The notes beneath the pieces are model-generated. The model did not search any database, was not told where the DNA came from, and saw nothing but the letters and a program-made list of their open reading frames with translations. A program made the position numbers and the translations under genes. From Corallococcus interemptor (GTDB lineage: Bacteria > Myxococcota > Myxococcia > Myxococcales > Myxococcaceae): a DNA stretch of 64,000 nucleotides. Position 1 is the first letter of the stretch; the number at the start of each line of letters is the position of its first letter. The stretch covers positions 1 to 64,000 of the forward strand of contig NZ_RAWM01000037.1 of the NCBI RefSeq assembly GCF_003668875.1. The letters are read 5' to 3'. Positions 1-7,716 of this stretch are shown here, one piece after another.

Positions 1-27
1 GGGCTCGGAGATGTGTATAAGAGAGAG
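1..27. other. Residual Nextera transposase adapter at contig end
   Basis: Bases 1-24 are identical to the end of the Illumina Nextera read-2 transposase adapter, including the mosaic-end core AGATGTGTATAAGAGA at 9-24. Base 25 is G where the adapter has C, and 26-27 (AG) agree again. This is a library-preparation artefact, not genomic sequence. It also means the window starts at a contig end and that nothing can be said about the true upstream neighbour. The adapter identity is from memory of the published oligonucleotide sequence. Confidence 0.93.
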
Positions 28-58
28 GGATGGGTGGGGCGGTGAAGGTCGAAAGGGC

Positions 59-583
59 TTACAGCTCGCCGGCGCGGGCCTGCTCCGCCAGCCGGAAGGA
101 GAACTCCGCGCGGCGGTTCTTCTCCGGGGCGTTCACGTCCGCGGGCCGCTCCTCGCCGTAGGAGATGACGGAGATGCGCTGGGGCTCGACGCCCAGGTTC
201 ACCAGGTAGGCGCGCACGCTGGCGGCGCGGCGTTGGCCCAGCGCGACGTTGTATTCAGTGGTGCCCAGCTCGCAGGTGTGGCCCGCCACCGTCACCTTCG
301 CCTGGCTGCGCTGACGCAGGGCCTGGGCGATGCGCGACAGCTCCTCGGTGGCCTCGGGCGGCAGGATCGAGGAGTCGAGCGGGAAGTAGATGGGCGCGGC
401 GTTGAGCGCCGCGAGCGCCTGCTCCGTGTCGTCGGGCGCGGGCCTGGCCGCGTTGCTTCTATCGCTGGCGGCGGGGGCCGGCGCGTGGGTCGCCGCGCCG
501 GCGGTGCTGGGGTTGGCCGCGCGCCTCGCGCAACCGGTGAGGCCAACCACAGACATCAGGAGGACCAGGTGGGTTCGGTTCAT
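59..583 (-). CDS. OmpA/Pal-family peptidoglycan-associated lipoprotein
   Basis: A 174-residue outer-membrane lipoprotein predicted to tether the outer membrane to peptidoglycan. The N-terminus is a short hydrophobic signal ending in the lipobox LTGC (Cys18). A flexible Ala/Pro-rich linker follows to about residue 55, then an OmpA_C domain from about 60 to 165 with the pattern GHTCELGTTEYNVALGQRRA and a terminal KNRRAEF. The usual GHTD aspartate is replaced by Cys, with an acidic residue one position later, so ligand binding should still be possible. The ATG at 583 was chosen because the signal peptide and lipobox start there; the open frame continues to 799 but has no such features. It is encoded on the same strand as the two-component pair, 88 bp downstream of the regulator gene, and could be co-transcribed with it. 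Confidence 0.85.
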   Translation of the reverse strand: MNRTHLVLLMSVVGLTGCARRAANPSTAGAATHAPAPAASDRSNAARPAPDDTEQALAALNAAPIYFPLDSSILPPEATEELSRIAQALRQRSQAKVTVAGHTCELGTTEYNVALGQRRAASVRAYLVNLGVEPQRISVISYGEERPADVNAPEKNRRAEFSFRLAEQARAGEL

Positions 584-671
584 GCCCTGAGACATGAGCA
601 AGGGCTGTGCCGGGGTCCTCCCCTCGGGCGTCTCGCGCGGGGTGGCGCGATGACTGGCAAAGCGCGTCGTC

Positions 672-2045
672 CTAGCGTTGCGAAACGCCGCTGTCCGTCT
701 TCTCCCGGCGGTGGATGGTGGAGACATCAATCCCCAGCAGCTCCGCCGCGCGCGTCTTGTTGCCTCCACAGCGGGCGACCACCCACGCGATGTATTCACC
801 CTCCAGCTGTCTCAGCGGCACCACCTGTCCTTGGGCCGCCGCCAGCGGGTGGACCTCCGGCGCGGCGTCCGTGGTGTGCAGCCGCAGCTGGGCCAGGTCC
901 ACGGTGGGCTGCGCGCCCAGGACGACCAGGCGCTCCACCAGGTTCTCCAGCTCGCGCACGTTGCCGGGCCACGGCATGCGCGTGAGCGTGGCGATGGTTT
1001 CGGGGGCCAGGGTGGTGACGGGCGAGCGCGGGTTGCGCGCCCGGGCCTGGGCGACGAAGTGCTCCGCGAGCTTGGGGATGTCCTCCGTGCGCTCGCGCAA
1101 CGGGGGGACCCGGAGCGAGACGACGTTGAGCCGGTAGAAGAGGTCCGCGCGGAAGCGGCCTTCCTTCACCCGCGCCTCCAGGTCCTGATGCGTGGCCGCG
1201 AGGATGCGCACGTCCACCTTGCGCGAGCCATCCGCGCCCACGGCGCGCACCTCGCCGTCCTGGAGCACGCGCAGCAGCTTCGCCTGGAGCTCCGGGGGCA
1301 TGTCCCCGATTTCGTCGAGGAAGAGCGTGCCGCCGTCCGCCTCCACGAAGAGGCCCCGGCGCGTGGTGGTGGCGCCGCTGAACGCGCCCTTGAGGTGGCC
1401 GAACAGCTCGCTCTCCAAGAGGGCGTGGGGCAGGGCGGTGCAGTTGACCGCGACGAAGGGCGCCGGGTCGCGGGGGCCTTCCGAGTGGAGCGCCCGCGCG
1501 ACCAGCTCCTTGCCGCTGCCGCTCTCGCCCCGGATGAGCACCGGCGCCTCGGAGGCCGCCACGCGGTCGATGAGCTCGTAGAGCGTCCGCATGGGCGCGC
1601 TGTGCCCCAACAGCGCCCCCAGGCCGCCGCGCTGGGCCACCTGGCGCTTCAGGTCGCGGTGCTCGGACCTCAGGCGCCGGGCCTCCAGGGCGCGGCCCAC
1701 GTGGAGCAGGACCTCATCCAGGCGGAAGGGCTTGGTGAGGTAGTGCCAGGCGCCGCGCTTCATGGCCTCCACGGCGCTCTCCACCGCGCCGAAGGCGGTC
1801 ATCAGCAGCACCGGAAGCTCCGGGTCGTGCTTGCGCGCGGCCGCGAGCACGTCCAGCCCGTCCACGTCCTCCATGCGCAGGTCGCACAGCACGACGTCGT
1901 AGACGCGGGCCCTGAGCTGGGCGATGGCGTCCGCGCCCCCCGTGGACAGGTCCACGCGGTAGCCCGCGTCGGTGAGGGGATCCTTCAACATCTGGCCCAT
2001 CTCCTCGTGGTCATCCACGACGAGGATGCGCGCGCTAGACGGCAT
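672..2045 (-). CDS. NtrC-family sigma-54 response regulator (pair 1)
   Basis: A 457-residue response regulator that, when phosphorylated by the adjacent kinase, should activate transcription by sigma-54 RNA polymerase. The receiver domain (about 5-120) has the acidic pocket VVDDH and phosphoacceptor Asp55 (VVLCDLRM). The AAA+ domain (about 145-380) has Walker A GESGSGKE near residue 172, Walker [12 protein letters not shown], and the sigma-54 contact loop as GAFSGA rather than GAFTGA. A Fis-type helix-turn-helix lies at the C-terminus (NKTRAAELLGIDVSTIHRR). ATG 2045 was chosen because the receiver begins at once; it overlaps the kinase stop by 11 bp, implying translational coupling. The regulator at 61978-63336 is a close paralogue with the same domain order and C-terminal helix. 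The target genes cannot be read from the window. Confidence 0.93.
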   Translation of the reverse strand: MPSSARILVVDDHEEMGQMLKDPLTDAGYRVDLSTGGADAIAQLRARVYDVVLCDLRMEDVDGLDVLAAARKHDPELPVLLMTAFGAVESAVEAMKRGAWHYLTKPFRLDEVLLHVGRALEARRLRSEHRDLKRQVAQRGGLGALLGHSAPMRTLYELIDRVAASEAPVLIRGESGSGKELVARALHSEGPRDPAPFVAVNCTALPHALLESELFGHLKGAFSGATTTRRGLFVEADGGTLFLDEIGDMPPELQAKLLRVLQDGEVRAVGADGSRKVDVRILAATHQDLEARVKEGRFRADLFYRLNVVSLRVPPLRERTEDIPKLAEHFVAQARARNPRSPVTTLAPETIATLTRMPWPGNVRELENLVERLVVLGAQPTVDLAQLRLHTTDAAPEVHPLAAAQGQVVPLRQLEGEYIAWVVARCGGNKTRAAELLGIDVSTIHRREKTDSGVSQR

Positions 2046-4152
2046 GCCGTTCCTCCCAGCCGGACGCGGCGGCCACCGGCCACCGCAGCGTGACGACGGT
2101 GCCCCGGCCGGGCTCGCTTTCGACCCCCACCTGGCCACCGTGATTGCGGACGATCTGCGCCACCACGCTCAGGCCCAGGCCCGTGCCCTGGCCGCGCTTC
2201 TTGGTGGTGAAGAAGGGGTCGAAGACCTGGTGCAGGTGCTCCGGCGCGATGCCGCGGCCATCGTCCTGGACGCGGATCTCCACCGCCTGCGTGTCTCCCG
2301 CCACGCACGCGGACGCGCTCAGCCGCACGTGGCCCCCGGCGCTGCATGCGTCACAGGCGTTGAGCGTGAGGTTGAGGAGCACCTGCTGGAGCTGATCCGC
2401 GTCCGCCGCGAGGCTGGGCAGCCGCTCGGGCACGTCCATCTCGAAGTGGACGTGCCGGCGCTCGGCCTCCACGTCGAGCAGCTCCTGGAGGCCCCGCACC
2501 ACGGTGGCCAGCGGGACGACGCCGGCCCGCGCGGGCTGGAGGCGGGAGAGGTCCAGCAGCTGGCGGATGATGCGGCTCACCCGGTCAATCTGCGTGACGA
2601 TGGCGTTGAGGCCCCGGCCCTGCGGGTGCTCCACGCCGCCGACCTTCTGGAGCATGTACTCGGCGTGGCCCCGGATGATGCCCAGCGGCGTGCCGATCTC
2701 ATGCGCCACGCCCGCGGCGAGCACGCCCACCGTGGCCAGCTTCTCCGCGCGCAACAGCTGGTCCTCCAGCATGCGCACGTTGCTCAGGTCCTCCAGCACC
2801 AGCAGCGTGCTCGCCTCTCCGTCGCCGTGCTCCAGCGGGACGGCGTGGACGTTGAACTGGTCCTTCTCGTTGAAGAGGCTGAGCGGTTCGCCGTGCAGGC
2901 TGCGCACGGCGCCCTGGTCCCGCGCGGCCAGCACCATCGCGCCCAGCCGCTGCACCGCCGCCGCGGGCGCGGAGGGGAAGGCCTCCGGCAGCGTGCTGCC
3001 CACGGCGGTGGCGGGCAGGCGCGCGCGCAGGGCCTGGTTCACGGCGCTGATGCGGCCCTCGCGGTCGAGGGCGAGGATGCCCGTGGGGATGTGGTCGAGG
3101 ATCTTCTGCGTCTTCTCATGCAGGTGCGCGAACCGGGCGGCGTGGCGCAGGCTCTCCTGGAGCGCCACCGCACGGCGGTTGGCCAGCACGACGTAGGTCC
3201 CGAAGGCCACCAGGAACACCGCGATGAGGAGCGCCGCCAGCGACAGGCGCAGGACGAGGGTGCGCTCGTGGGAGCGCAGAGCGCTGGTGGAGGACACCGT
3301 CGCCACGGACCAGGACGCTTCGCCTCGCATGCGCAGGGGCCGGAACGTGGCCACCGCGTCCGCGGGCCCGAGGCCCAGGCGCGTGGCCTCCGCCTCGTTG
3401 AGCCGCAGCGTCCCGGCGGCGCCCGCGCGCATCCTCGCCACCAGCGTGCGCAGGCCCGGCACGAGCGAGCCCGCGGGTTCCCCCAGCCGCCGGTGCCAGG
3501 ACGCGAGCGCCGGGTCGCTCATGGGCGCGGGCGTGCCGTGGGCGCCCAAGAGCAGCAGGCGCGTGTGCTCCTCCACCGTCACCATGCGCAGCGGCGCGAA
3601 GAGCGGTTCGGTGTCCACGAGGATGGCGACGGCGCCGCCGCCCCCGGGCTCGTCGGAGTCGATGCGGATGGCGAAGACACGCATCCACCCGGAGGACGCG
3701 GGGCCTTCAATGGGGTGCGAGGGGATGACGTGCCCCACCGGGGCCGTGAGCGCCAGCCGCGCGGTGTCCACGAGCGCCGGGGGATGGACGGCGTCCCTCG
3801 GCAGGTGGCGCGACTTGTGGTCCACCAGGAAGAGGCGCTCCTCTCCATCCGGGCCCAGCACGGCGATGGCCCGGTACTGGCCCACGGCCTCCAGCAGGGC
3901 GCGCAGCTCGTTGTGGTGGTCCCCGGCGGAGCCGGGCTGGGCGAGCAGCTCGCTCGCGAAGCGCAGGTTGTCCCCCAGGTCCTCCAGCGACCGGGCGACG
4001 CCGCTGGCGGCTTCGTCCAGCTGGGCCTGCCGGTCCCGCCCGAACTGCTCCACGAGCGACTGCCGGTCGCGCTGGATGAACCACACGGCGCCCCCCGCCA
4101 CGCTGGCCAGGGCAACGAGCAGGAGGAGGAGGGGAGCGAGGAGCCGGTGCAT
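2035..4152 (-). CDS. Membrane sensor histidine kinase with PAS domain (pair 1)
   Basis: A 705-residue inner-membrane histidine kinase. TM1 is at about 2-22, and an extracytoplasmic sensor region of about 270 residues follows. TM2 is near 297-322, a PAS-like domain near 345-400 (ILDHIPTGILALDREGRISAVN), and the HisKA box has phospho-acceptor His484 (VAHEIGTPLG). The HATPase module shows the N box LNLTLNACDAC, the G1 box DDGRGI and GTGLGL. The His-Glu pair and ATP-binding boxes look intact, so it should be active. ATG 4152 is preferred; a GTG at 4173 is an alternative and neither has a clear ribosome binding site. It is transcribed ahead of its regulator with an 11-bp overlap. The kinase at 59868-62000 is a paralogue along its whole length, including the sensor region, so both may sense related signals. 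Confidence 0.92.
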   Translation of the reverse strand: MHRLLAPLLLLLVALASVAGGAVWFIQRDRQSLVEQFGRDRQAQLDEAASGVARSLEDLGDNLRFASELLAQPGSAGDHHNELRALLEAVGQYRAIAVLGPDGEERLFLVDHKSRHLPRDAVHPPALVDTARLALTAPVGHVIPSHPIEGPASSGWMRVFAIRIDSDEPGGGGAVAILVDTEPLFAPLRMVTVEEHTRLLLLGAHGTPAPMSDPALASWHRRLGEPAGSLVPGLRTLVARMRAGAAGTLRLNEAEATRLGLGPADAVATFRPLRMRGEASWSVATVSSTSALRSHERTLVLRLSLAALLIAVFLVAFGTYVVLANRRAVALQESLRHAARFAHLHEKTQKILDHIPTGILALDREGRISAVNQALRARLPATAVGSTLPEAFPSAPAAAVQRLGAMVLAARDQGAVRSLHGEPLSLFNEKDQFNVHAVPLEHGDGEASTLLVLEDLSNVRMLEDQLLRAEKLATVGVLAAGVAHEIGTPLGIIRGHAEYMLQKVGGVEHPQGRGLNAIVTQIDRVSRIIRQLLDLSRLQPARAGVVPLATVVRGLQELLDVEAERRHVHFEMDVPERLPSLAADADQLQQVLLNLTLNACDACSAGGHVRLSASACVAGDTQAVEIRVQDDGRGIAPEHLHQVFDPFFTTKKRGQGTGLGLSVVAQIVRNHGGQVGVESEPGRGTVVTLRWPVAAASGWEERHAV

Positions 4153-4313
4153 GGGGTGGGAGGGAGTCCACACAACGCAAGGCCCGGGCCAGCCGTTCCC
4201 CCGGAGGGTCCGCGCCCTGTTACGGACTGGGACCGCCGCAAATCACCACACCGGGGCTGGCACTTTGCCTGAGCTACAGTGGCCGCCCCCTCGCACGGAG
4301 ACCGAGCCTGACC

Positions 4314-4865
4314 ATGAGCCAGAACCTCTACGACATCCCCCTCACCGGCATTGATGGCGCTTCCCGCACGCTCGGTCAGCACAAGGGCAAGGTCCTACTG
4401 GTGGTGAACGTGGCCTCCAAGTGCGGCCTGACGCCCCAGTACGAAGGCCTGCAGAAGCTCTACGCGAGCCGGCAGGGCAAGGGCCTGGAGGTCCTGGGCT
4501 TCCCCGCGAACAACTTCCTGGGACAGGAGCCGGGCAGCGAGGCGGAGATCCAGCAGTTCTGCACGCTGAAGTACGACGTGACCTTCCCGCTGTACTCGAA
4601 GATCTCCGTGGTGGGGCAGGACAAGCACCCGCTCTACCACGCGCTCACGGGCGCCATCCCGGAGGCGACGGGCGAGGGGCCCATGCGCGCGAACCTCAAG
4701 GGCTACGGCATCGAGGCCAACCCGAAGCCGGAGGTGCAGTGGAACTTCGAGAAGTTCCTCATCAGCCGGGATGGCCGCGTGGTGGGCCGCTTCGCGCCGG
4801 ACGTGACGGCGGAGGATCCGCGGCTGGTGCAGGCCATTGACGCGGAGCTGGCGAAGCCGGCCTGA
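4314..4865 (+). CDS. Glutathione peroxidase (GPx/BtuE family)
   Basis: A 183-residue cytosolic thiol peroxidase that reduces hydrogen peroxide and organic hydroperoxides, most likely with thioredoxin or glutathione as reductant. The thioredoxin-like fold shows the three GPx signatures: peroxidatic Cys in NVASKCGLTPQYEGL, Gln in LGFPANNFLGQEPG, and Trp in VQWNFEKFLI. The Cys form (no selenocysteine) is usual in bacteria. The length is typical for the family. It converges on the persulfide dioxygenase gene with a one-base gap, next to other sulfur and redox genes, which fits a role in sulfide or peroxide stress. No regulator-binding site is evident in the 161 bp between its start and the kinase start on the other strand. 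Confidence 0.95.
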   Translation: MSQNLYDIPLTGIDGASRTLGQHKGKVLLVVNVASKCGLTPQYEGLQKLYASRQGKGLEVLGFPANNFLGQEPGSEAEIQQFCTLKYDVTFPLYSKISVVGQDKHPLYHALTGAIPEATGEGPMRANLKGYGIEANPKPEVQWNFEKFLISRDGRVVGRFAPDVTAEDPRLVQAIDAELAKPA

Positions 4866-4866
4866 C

Positions 4867-5583
4867 TCAGGCCTCCGAAGGCTGCGTCCGTCCACAGGCG
4901 CGGTTGGCCGGGACGGCGACGTCGATCTTCCTGGGCCGGGGCAGGTTGAGCCCGGCCATCACGCGGATGAACTCCTCGCGGCTCCTGCCCGCGAGCCGCG
5001 GGTTGTGGCGCTTCTCCTCGCCGATGCTCGTGGACGTGTGCCCGTGGTAGTCGTGCCCGGGATAGACGAGCGTCGCGTCCGGGAGCTGGAAGAGGACGCG
5101 GGTGATGGAGTCGTAGAGCTGGCCCGCGCTCCCGTTCTGGAAGTCGGTGCGGCCGTTGCCCCGCACCATCAGGGCATCCCCGGTGAAGACGCGGTCGCCC
5201 AGCAGGTAGCTCACGCTGTCGTCCGTGTGGCCCGGCGTGGCGAGCACCTGGAAGGCGCACGGGCCCACGTGCACCGTGTCGCCGTGGCGCACCTGGAGGT
5301 CGGCGCACTCGGCCCCGCCCGCTCCGGCCACCACCTGGCAGTGCGTGCGCTCCCGCAGCGTGCCGGACGCGGTGACGTGGTCCGCGTGCACGTGCGTGTC
5401 GAAGACGTGGGAGAGCACGAGCCCCAGCTCCCCGACGAGCTTCAGGTCTCGCTCCACCTGCTCCAGCACCGGGTCGATGAGCACGGCCTGGCGCGTGGAC
5501 GCGTCACCCACGAGGTACGTGTACGTCGAGGACTCGGAGTCGAAGAGCTGGCGGAAGAGCATGTCGAGGTCTCCAGACTCCAT
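4867..5583 (-). CDS. Persulfide dioxygenase (ETHE1-like metallo-beta-lactamase fold)
   Basis: A 238-residue non-heme iron enzyme predicted to oxidise glutathione persulfide to sulfite and glutathione. It shows the metallo-beta-lactamase motif THVHADH (His64, His66, Asp68, His69), then ATPGHTDDS, FTGDAL and YPGHDYHG. As in ETHE1-type dioxygenases these supply the iron ligands and lack the extended second-metal set of glyoxalase II. The start at 5583 is used; Met8 is an alternative. The gene is divergent from the sulfide:quinone oxidoreductase gene across 158 bp. In known sulfide oxidation that enzyme makes the persulfide this one consumes, so the shared intergenic region probably carries common control. 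It could also be a general MBL hydrolase, but the partnering makes persulfide dioxygenase the better call. Confidence 0.85.
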   Translation of the reverse strand: MESGDLDMLFRQLFDSESSTYTYLVGDASTRQAVLIDPVLEQVERDLKLVGELGLVLSHVFDTHVHADHVTASGTLRERTHCQVVAGAGGAECADLQVRHGDTVHVGPCAFQVLATPGHTDDSVSYLLGDRVFTGDALMVRGNGRTDFQNGSAGQLYDSITRVLFQLPDATLVYPGHDYHGHTSTSIGEEKRHNPRLAGRSREEFIRVMAGLNLPRPRKIDVAVPANRACGRTQPSEA

Positions 5584-5741
5584 GGGGCCATGCGGGGCTT
5601 ACGGCGTCCCTGAGTCCCTTTGCAAGTGTGGACCCGGCGACGCGGAGGTCGCCTCGGAGGACAGGTGTCACGCGGCTCCAAGGGCGCGCAGGCTCGCCGC
5701 CCGCGTCAATGACAGGCGCGGGTGCCTCCCGGAGGCCGTCC

Positions 5742-7004
5742 ATGTCCGCGTCCCAGGCCGCATATCGTGAGGCGTCCCTTCCCCTCAAACCCTCGGCCTC
5801 CTCCGAGCACCACCGGGTGCTGATCATCGGCGGTGGCACCGCGGGGCTCACGGTCGCGGCGCGGCTCAAGCGCAAGGGCGTGCAGGGGGTCGCCGTCCTG
5901 GAGCCCTCCGCCCAGCACTACTACCAGCCGCTGTGGACGCTGGTGGGCGCGGGCGCCGCGGACATCGCGAGCTCCGTGCGGCCGGAGGCGGACTACATCC
6001 CGAAGGGCACGCGGTGGATCCAGGACCGCGCGGAGGAGGTGGACCCCGTGCGCCAGCGGGTGCTCACGCGCGCTGGCACCCGGGTGACGTACGACTTCCT
6101 CGTCGTCGCTCCGGGCATCCAGCTGGACTGGGACAAGGTGCGCGGCCTTCGCGAGGCGCTGGAGACGCCGTTCGTGTCCAGCAACTACGACTTCCGGCTG
6201 GCGCCGAAGACGTGGGAGATGGTGCGGGCGTTCCGGGGCGGCACGGCCCTGTTCACCCACCCGGCCACGCCGGTGAAGTGCGCGGGGGCCCCGCAGAAGA
6301 TCATGTACCTGGTGGCGGACCACCTGCGCCGCAGCGGGCTCGCGGGCAAGTCGCGCGTCATCTTCGGTTCGGGTGCCAAAACCCTCTTCTCCGTACAGCC
6401 CTTCGCCCGGGTGCTGGAGGGCGTCGTGGACCGCTACGGCATCCAGACGCACTTCGGGCATGACTTGGTCGAGGTGCGCGCGGCCACCCGCGAGGCCGTC
6501 TTCGCGGTGATGCGCGACGGGCGCCGGGAGCAGGTGACGGTCGGGTATGATCTGCTGCACGTCACGCCGCCGCAGAGCGCGCCGGACTTCATCAAGCGCA
6601 GCGCGCTGGCGCACCCGGACGGCCCGAACACGGGCTGGGTCAAGGCGCACAAGCACACGCTCCAGCACCCGGATCATCCGAACGTCTTCGCCATTGGAGA
6701 CGCGAGCGACCTGCCCACGTCCCGCACCGGCGCCGCCGTCCGCGCGGAGGCGCCCGTCCTGGTGGAGAACCTGGTGGCGGTGATGGAGGGGCGCGAGCCC
6801 ACGGCCCGCTACGACGGCTATGCGTCCTGTCCGCTGGTGACGGGCTATGGGCGGATGCTGCTGGCGGAGTTCGACTACGAGGGCCGGCCCGCGCCGAGCC
6901 TGCCGTTCATCAACACCTTCGTGGAGCGCCGGGACCTGTGGCTGCTCAAGAAGTACGGGCTGCCGCGGCTGTACTGGGACTGGATGCTTCGTGGACGCGC
7001 GTGA
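5742..7004 (+). CDS. sqr: Sulfide:quinone oxidoreductase
   Basis: A 420-residue FAD enzyme, peripheral to the inner membrane, that oxidises sulfide and passes electrons to quinone. The dinucleotide-binding motif GGGTAGLTVAARL lies near residue 28. Two redox cysteines expected for the active-site pair are at Cys180 (PVKCAGAPQK) and Cys363 (YASCPLVTGYG). A second FAD motif, VFAIGDASDLPTS, precedes Cys363. The overall pattern resembles the mitochondrial-type SQOR group. The ATG at 5742 was chosen because a GGAGG sits 6 bp upstream at 5731-5735, while the open frame runs back to 5628 with no better signal. It is divergent from the persulfide dioxygenase gene and 57 bp upstream of the carbonic anhydrase gene. 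Sulfide detoxification is the likely role. Confidence 0.9.
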   Translation: MSASQAAYREASLPLKPSASSEHHRVLIIGGGTAGLTVAARLKRKGVQGVAVLEPSAQHYYQPLWTLVGAGAADIASSVRPEADYIPKGTRWIQDRAEEVDPVRQRVLTRAGTRVTYDFLVVAPGIQLDWDKVRGLREALETPFVSSNYDFRLAPKTWEMVRAFRGGTALFTHPATPVKCAGAPQKIMYLVADHLRRSGLAGKSRVIFGSGAKTLFSVQPFARVLEGVVDRYGIQTHFGHDLVEVRAATREAVFAVMRDGRREQVTVGYDLLHVTPPQSAPDFIKRSALAHPDGPNTGWVKAHKHTLQHPDHPNVFAIGDASDLPTSRTGAAVRAEAPVLVENLVAVMEGREPTARYDGYASCPLVTGYGRMLLAEFDYEGRPAPSLPFINTFVERRDLWLLKKYGLPRLYWDWMLRGRA

Positions 7005-7061
7005 ACACTCTCGCGAACGGACTGCTCGACGGAGGGGGCTTCCCGTGCGAGCGTCCCGGCC

Positions 7062-7700
7062 GTGACGCCCTACGACAAGATCTTCGAGAACAACAAGGCC
7101 TGGGCGGAGGAGCAGCTCCGCGCCGATCCGGAATTCTTCAACAAGCTGTCGGTGTCGCAGCAGCCGGACTTCCTCTACATCGGATGTTCGGACAGCCGCG
7201 TGCCGGCGAATCAGATCATGGGCCTGGCGCCGGGTGACGTCTTCGTTCACCGCAACGTCGCCAACCTGGTCAACAACGTCGACCTCAACGTGATGTCGGT
7301 CATCAACTACGCCGTCCGGCAGCTGGACGTGAAGCACATCATCGTCTGCGGCCACTACGGCTGCGGCGGCGTGCGCGCGGCGATGCAGCCCAAGGACCTG
7401 GGCATCCTGAACCCCTGGCTGCGCAACATCCGGGACGTGTACCGCTTCCACAAGCAGGAGCTGGACGGCATCGCGGACGAGACGAAGCGCTACGAGCGGC
7501 TGGTGGAGCTCAACGTCCTGGAGCAGAGCATCAACATCATCAAGACGGCGGCCGTGCAGAAGTCCTACCTGACGCGGGGCTTCCCCATCGTGCACTCGTG
7601 GGTGTTCGACCTGCGCAACGGCATCCTCCAGGACCTGAAGCTGGACTTCGTCCAGACGCTCCACAACATCCAGGAGGTCTACGACCTCACGAAGGAGTGA
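7062..7700 (+). CDS. can: Beta-class carbonic anhydrase
   Basis: A 212-residue cytosolic zinc enzyme interconverting CO2 and bicarbonate. Zinc ligands Cys42 (GCSDSR), His98 and Cys101 (GHYGCGG) are present, as is the catalytic Asp44-Arg46 dyad of beta carbonic anhydrases, and the length matches the Can/CynT2 type. The start is a GTG at 7062, supported by the typical N-terminus YDKIFENNKAW immediately after it. It follows the sulfide:quinone oxidoreductase gene by 57 bp on the same strand and probably shares its transcript. Bicarbonate supply to carboxylases such as acetyl-CoA carboxylase is the standard role; a link to sulfide oxidation is only suggested by position. Confidence 0.95.
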   Translation: MTPYDKIFENNKAWAEEQLRADPEFFNKLSVSQQPDFLYIGCSDSRVPANQIMGLAPGDVFVHRNVANLVNNVDLNVMSVINYAVRQLDVKHIIVCGHYGCGGVRAAMQPKDLGILNPWLRNIRDVYRFHKQELDGIADETKRYERLVELNVLEQSINIIKTAAVQKSYLTRGFPIVHSWVFDLRNGILQDLKLDFVQTLHNIQEVYDLTKE

Positions 7701-7716
7701 GGAACCCCTCCGCCGC

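Noticed and set aside
4250-4275. Possible sigma-54 promoter (CTGGCACTTTGC) upstream of the glutathione peroxidase gene
   Set aside because: The GG and GC elements are too close together; the required spacing of about ten bases is absent.
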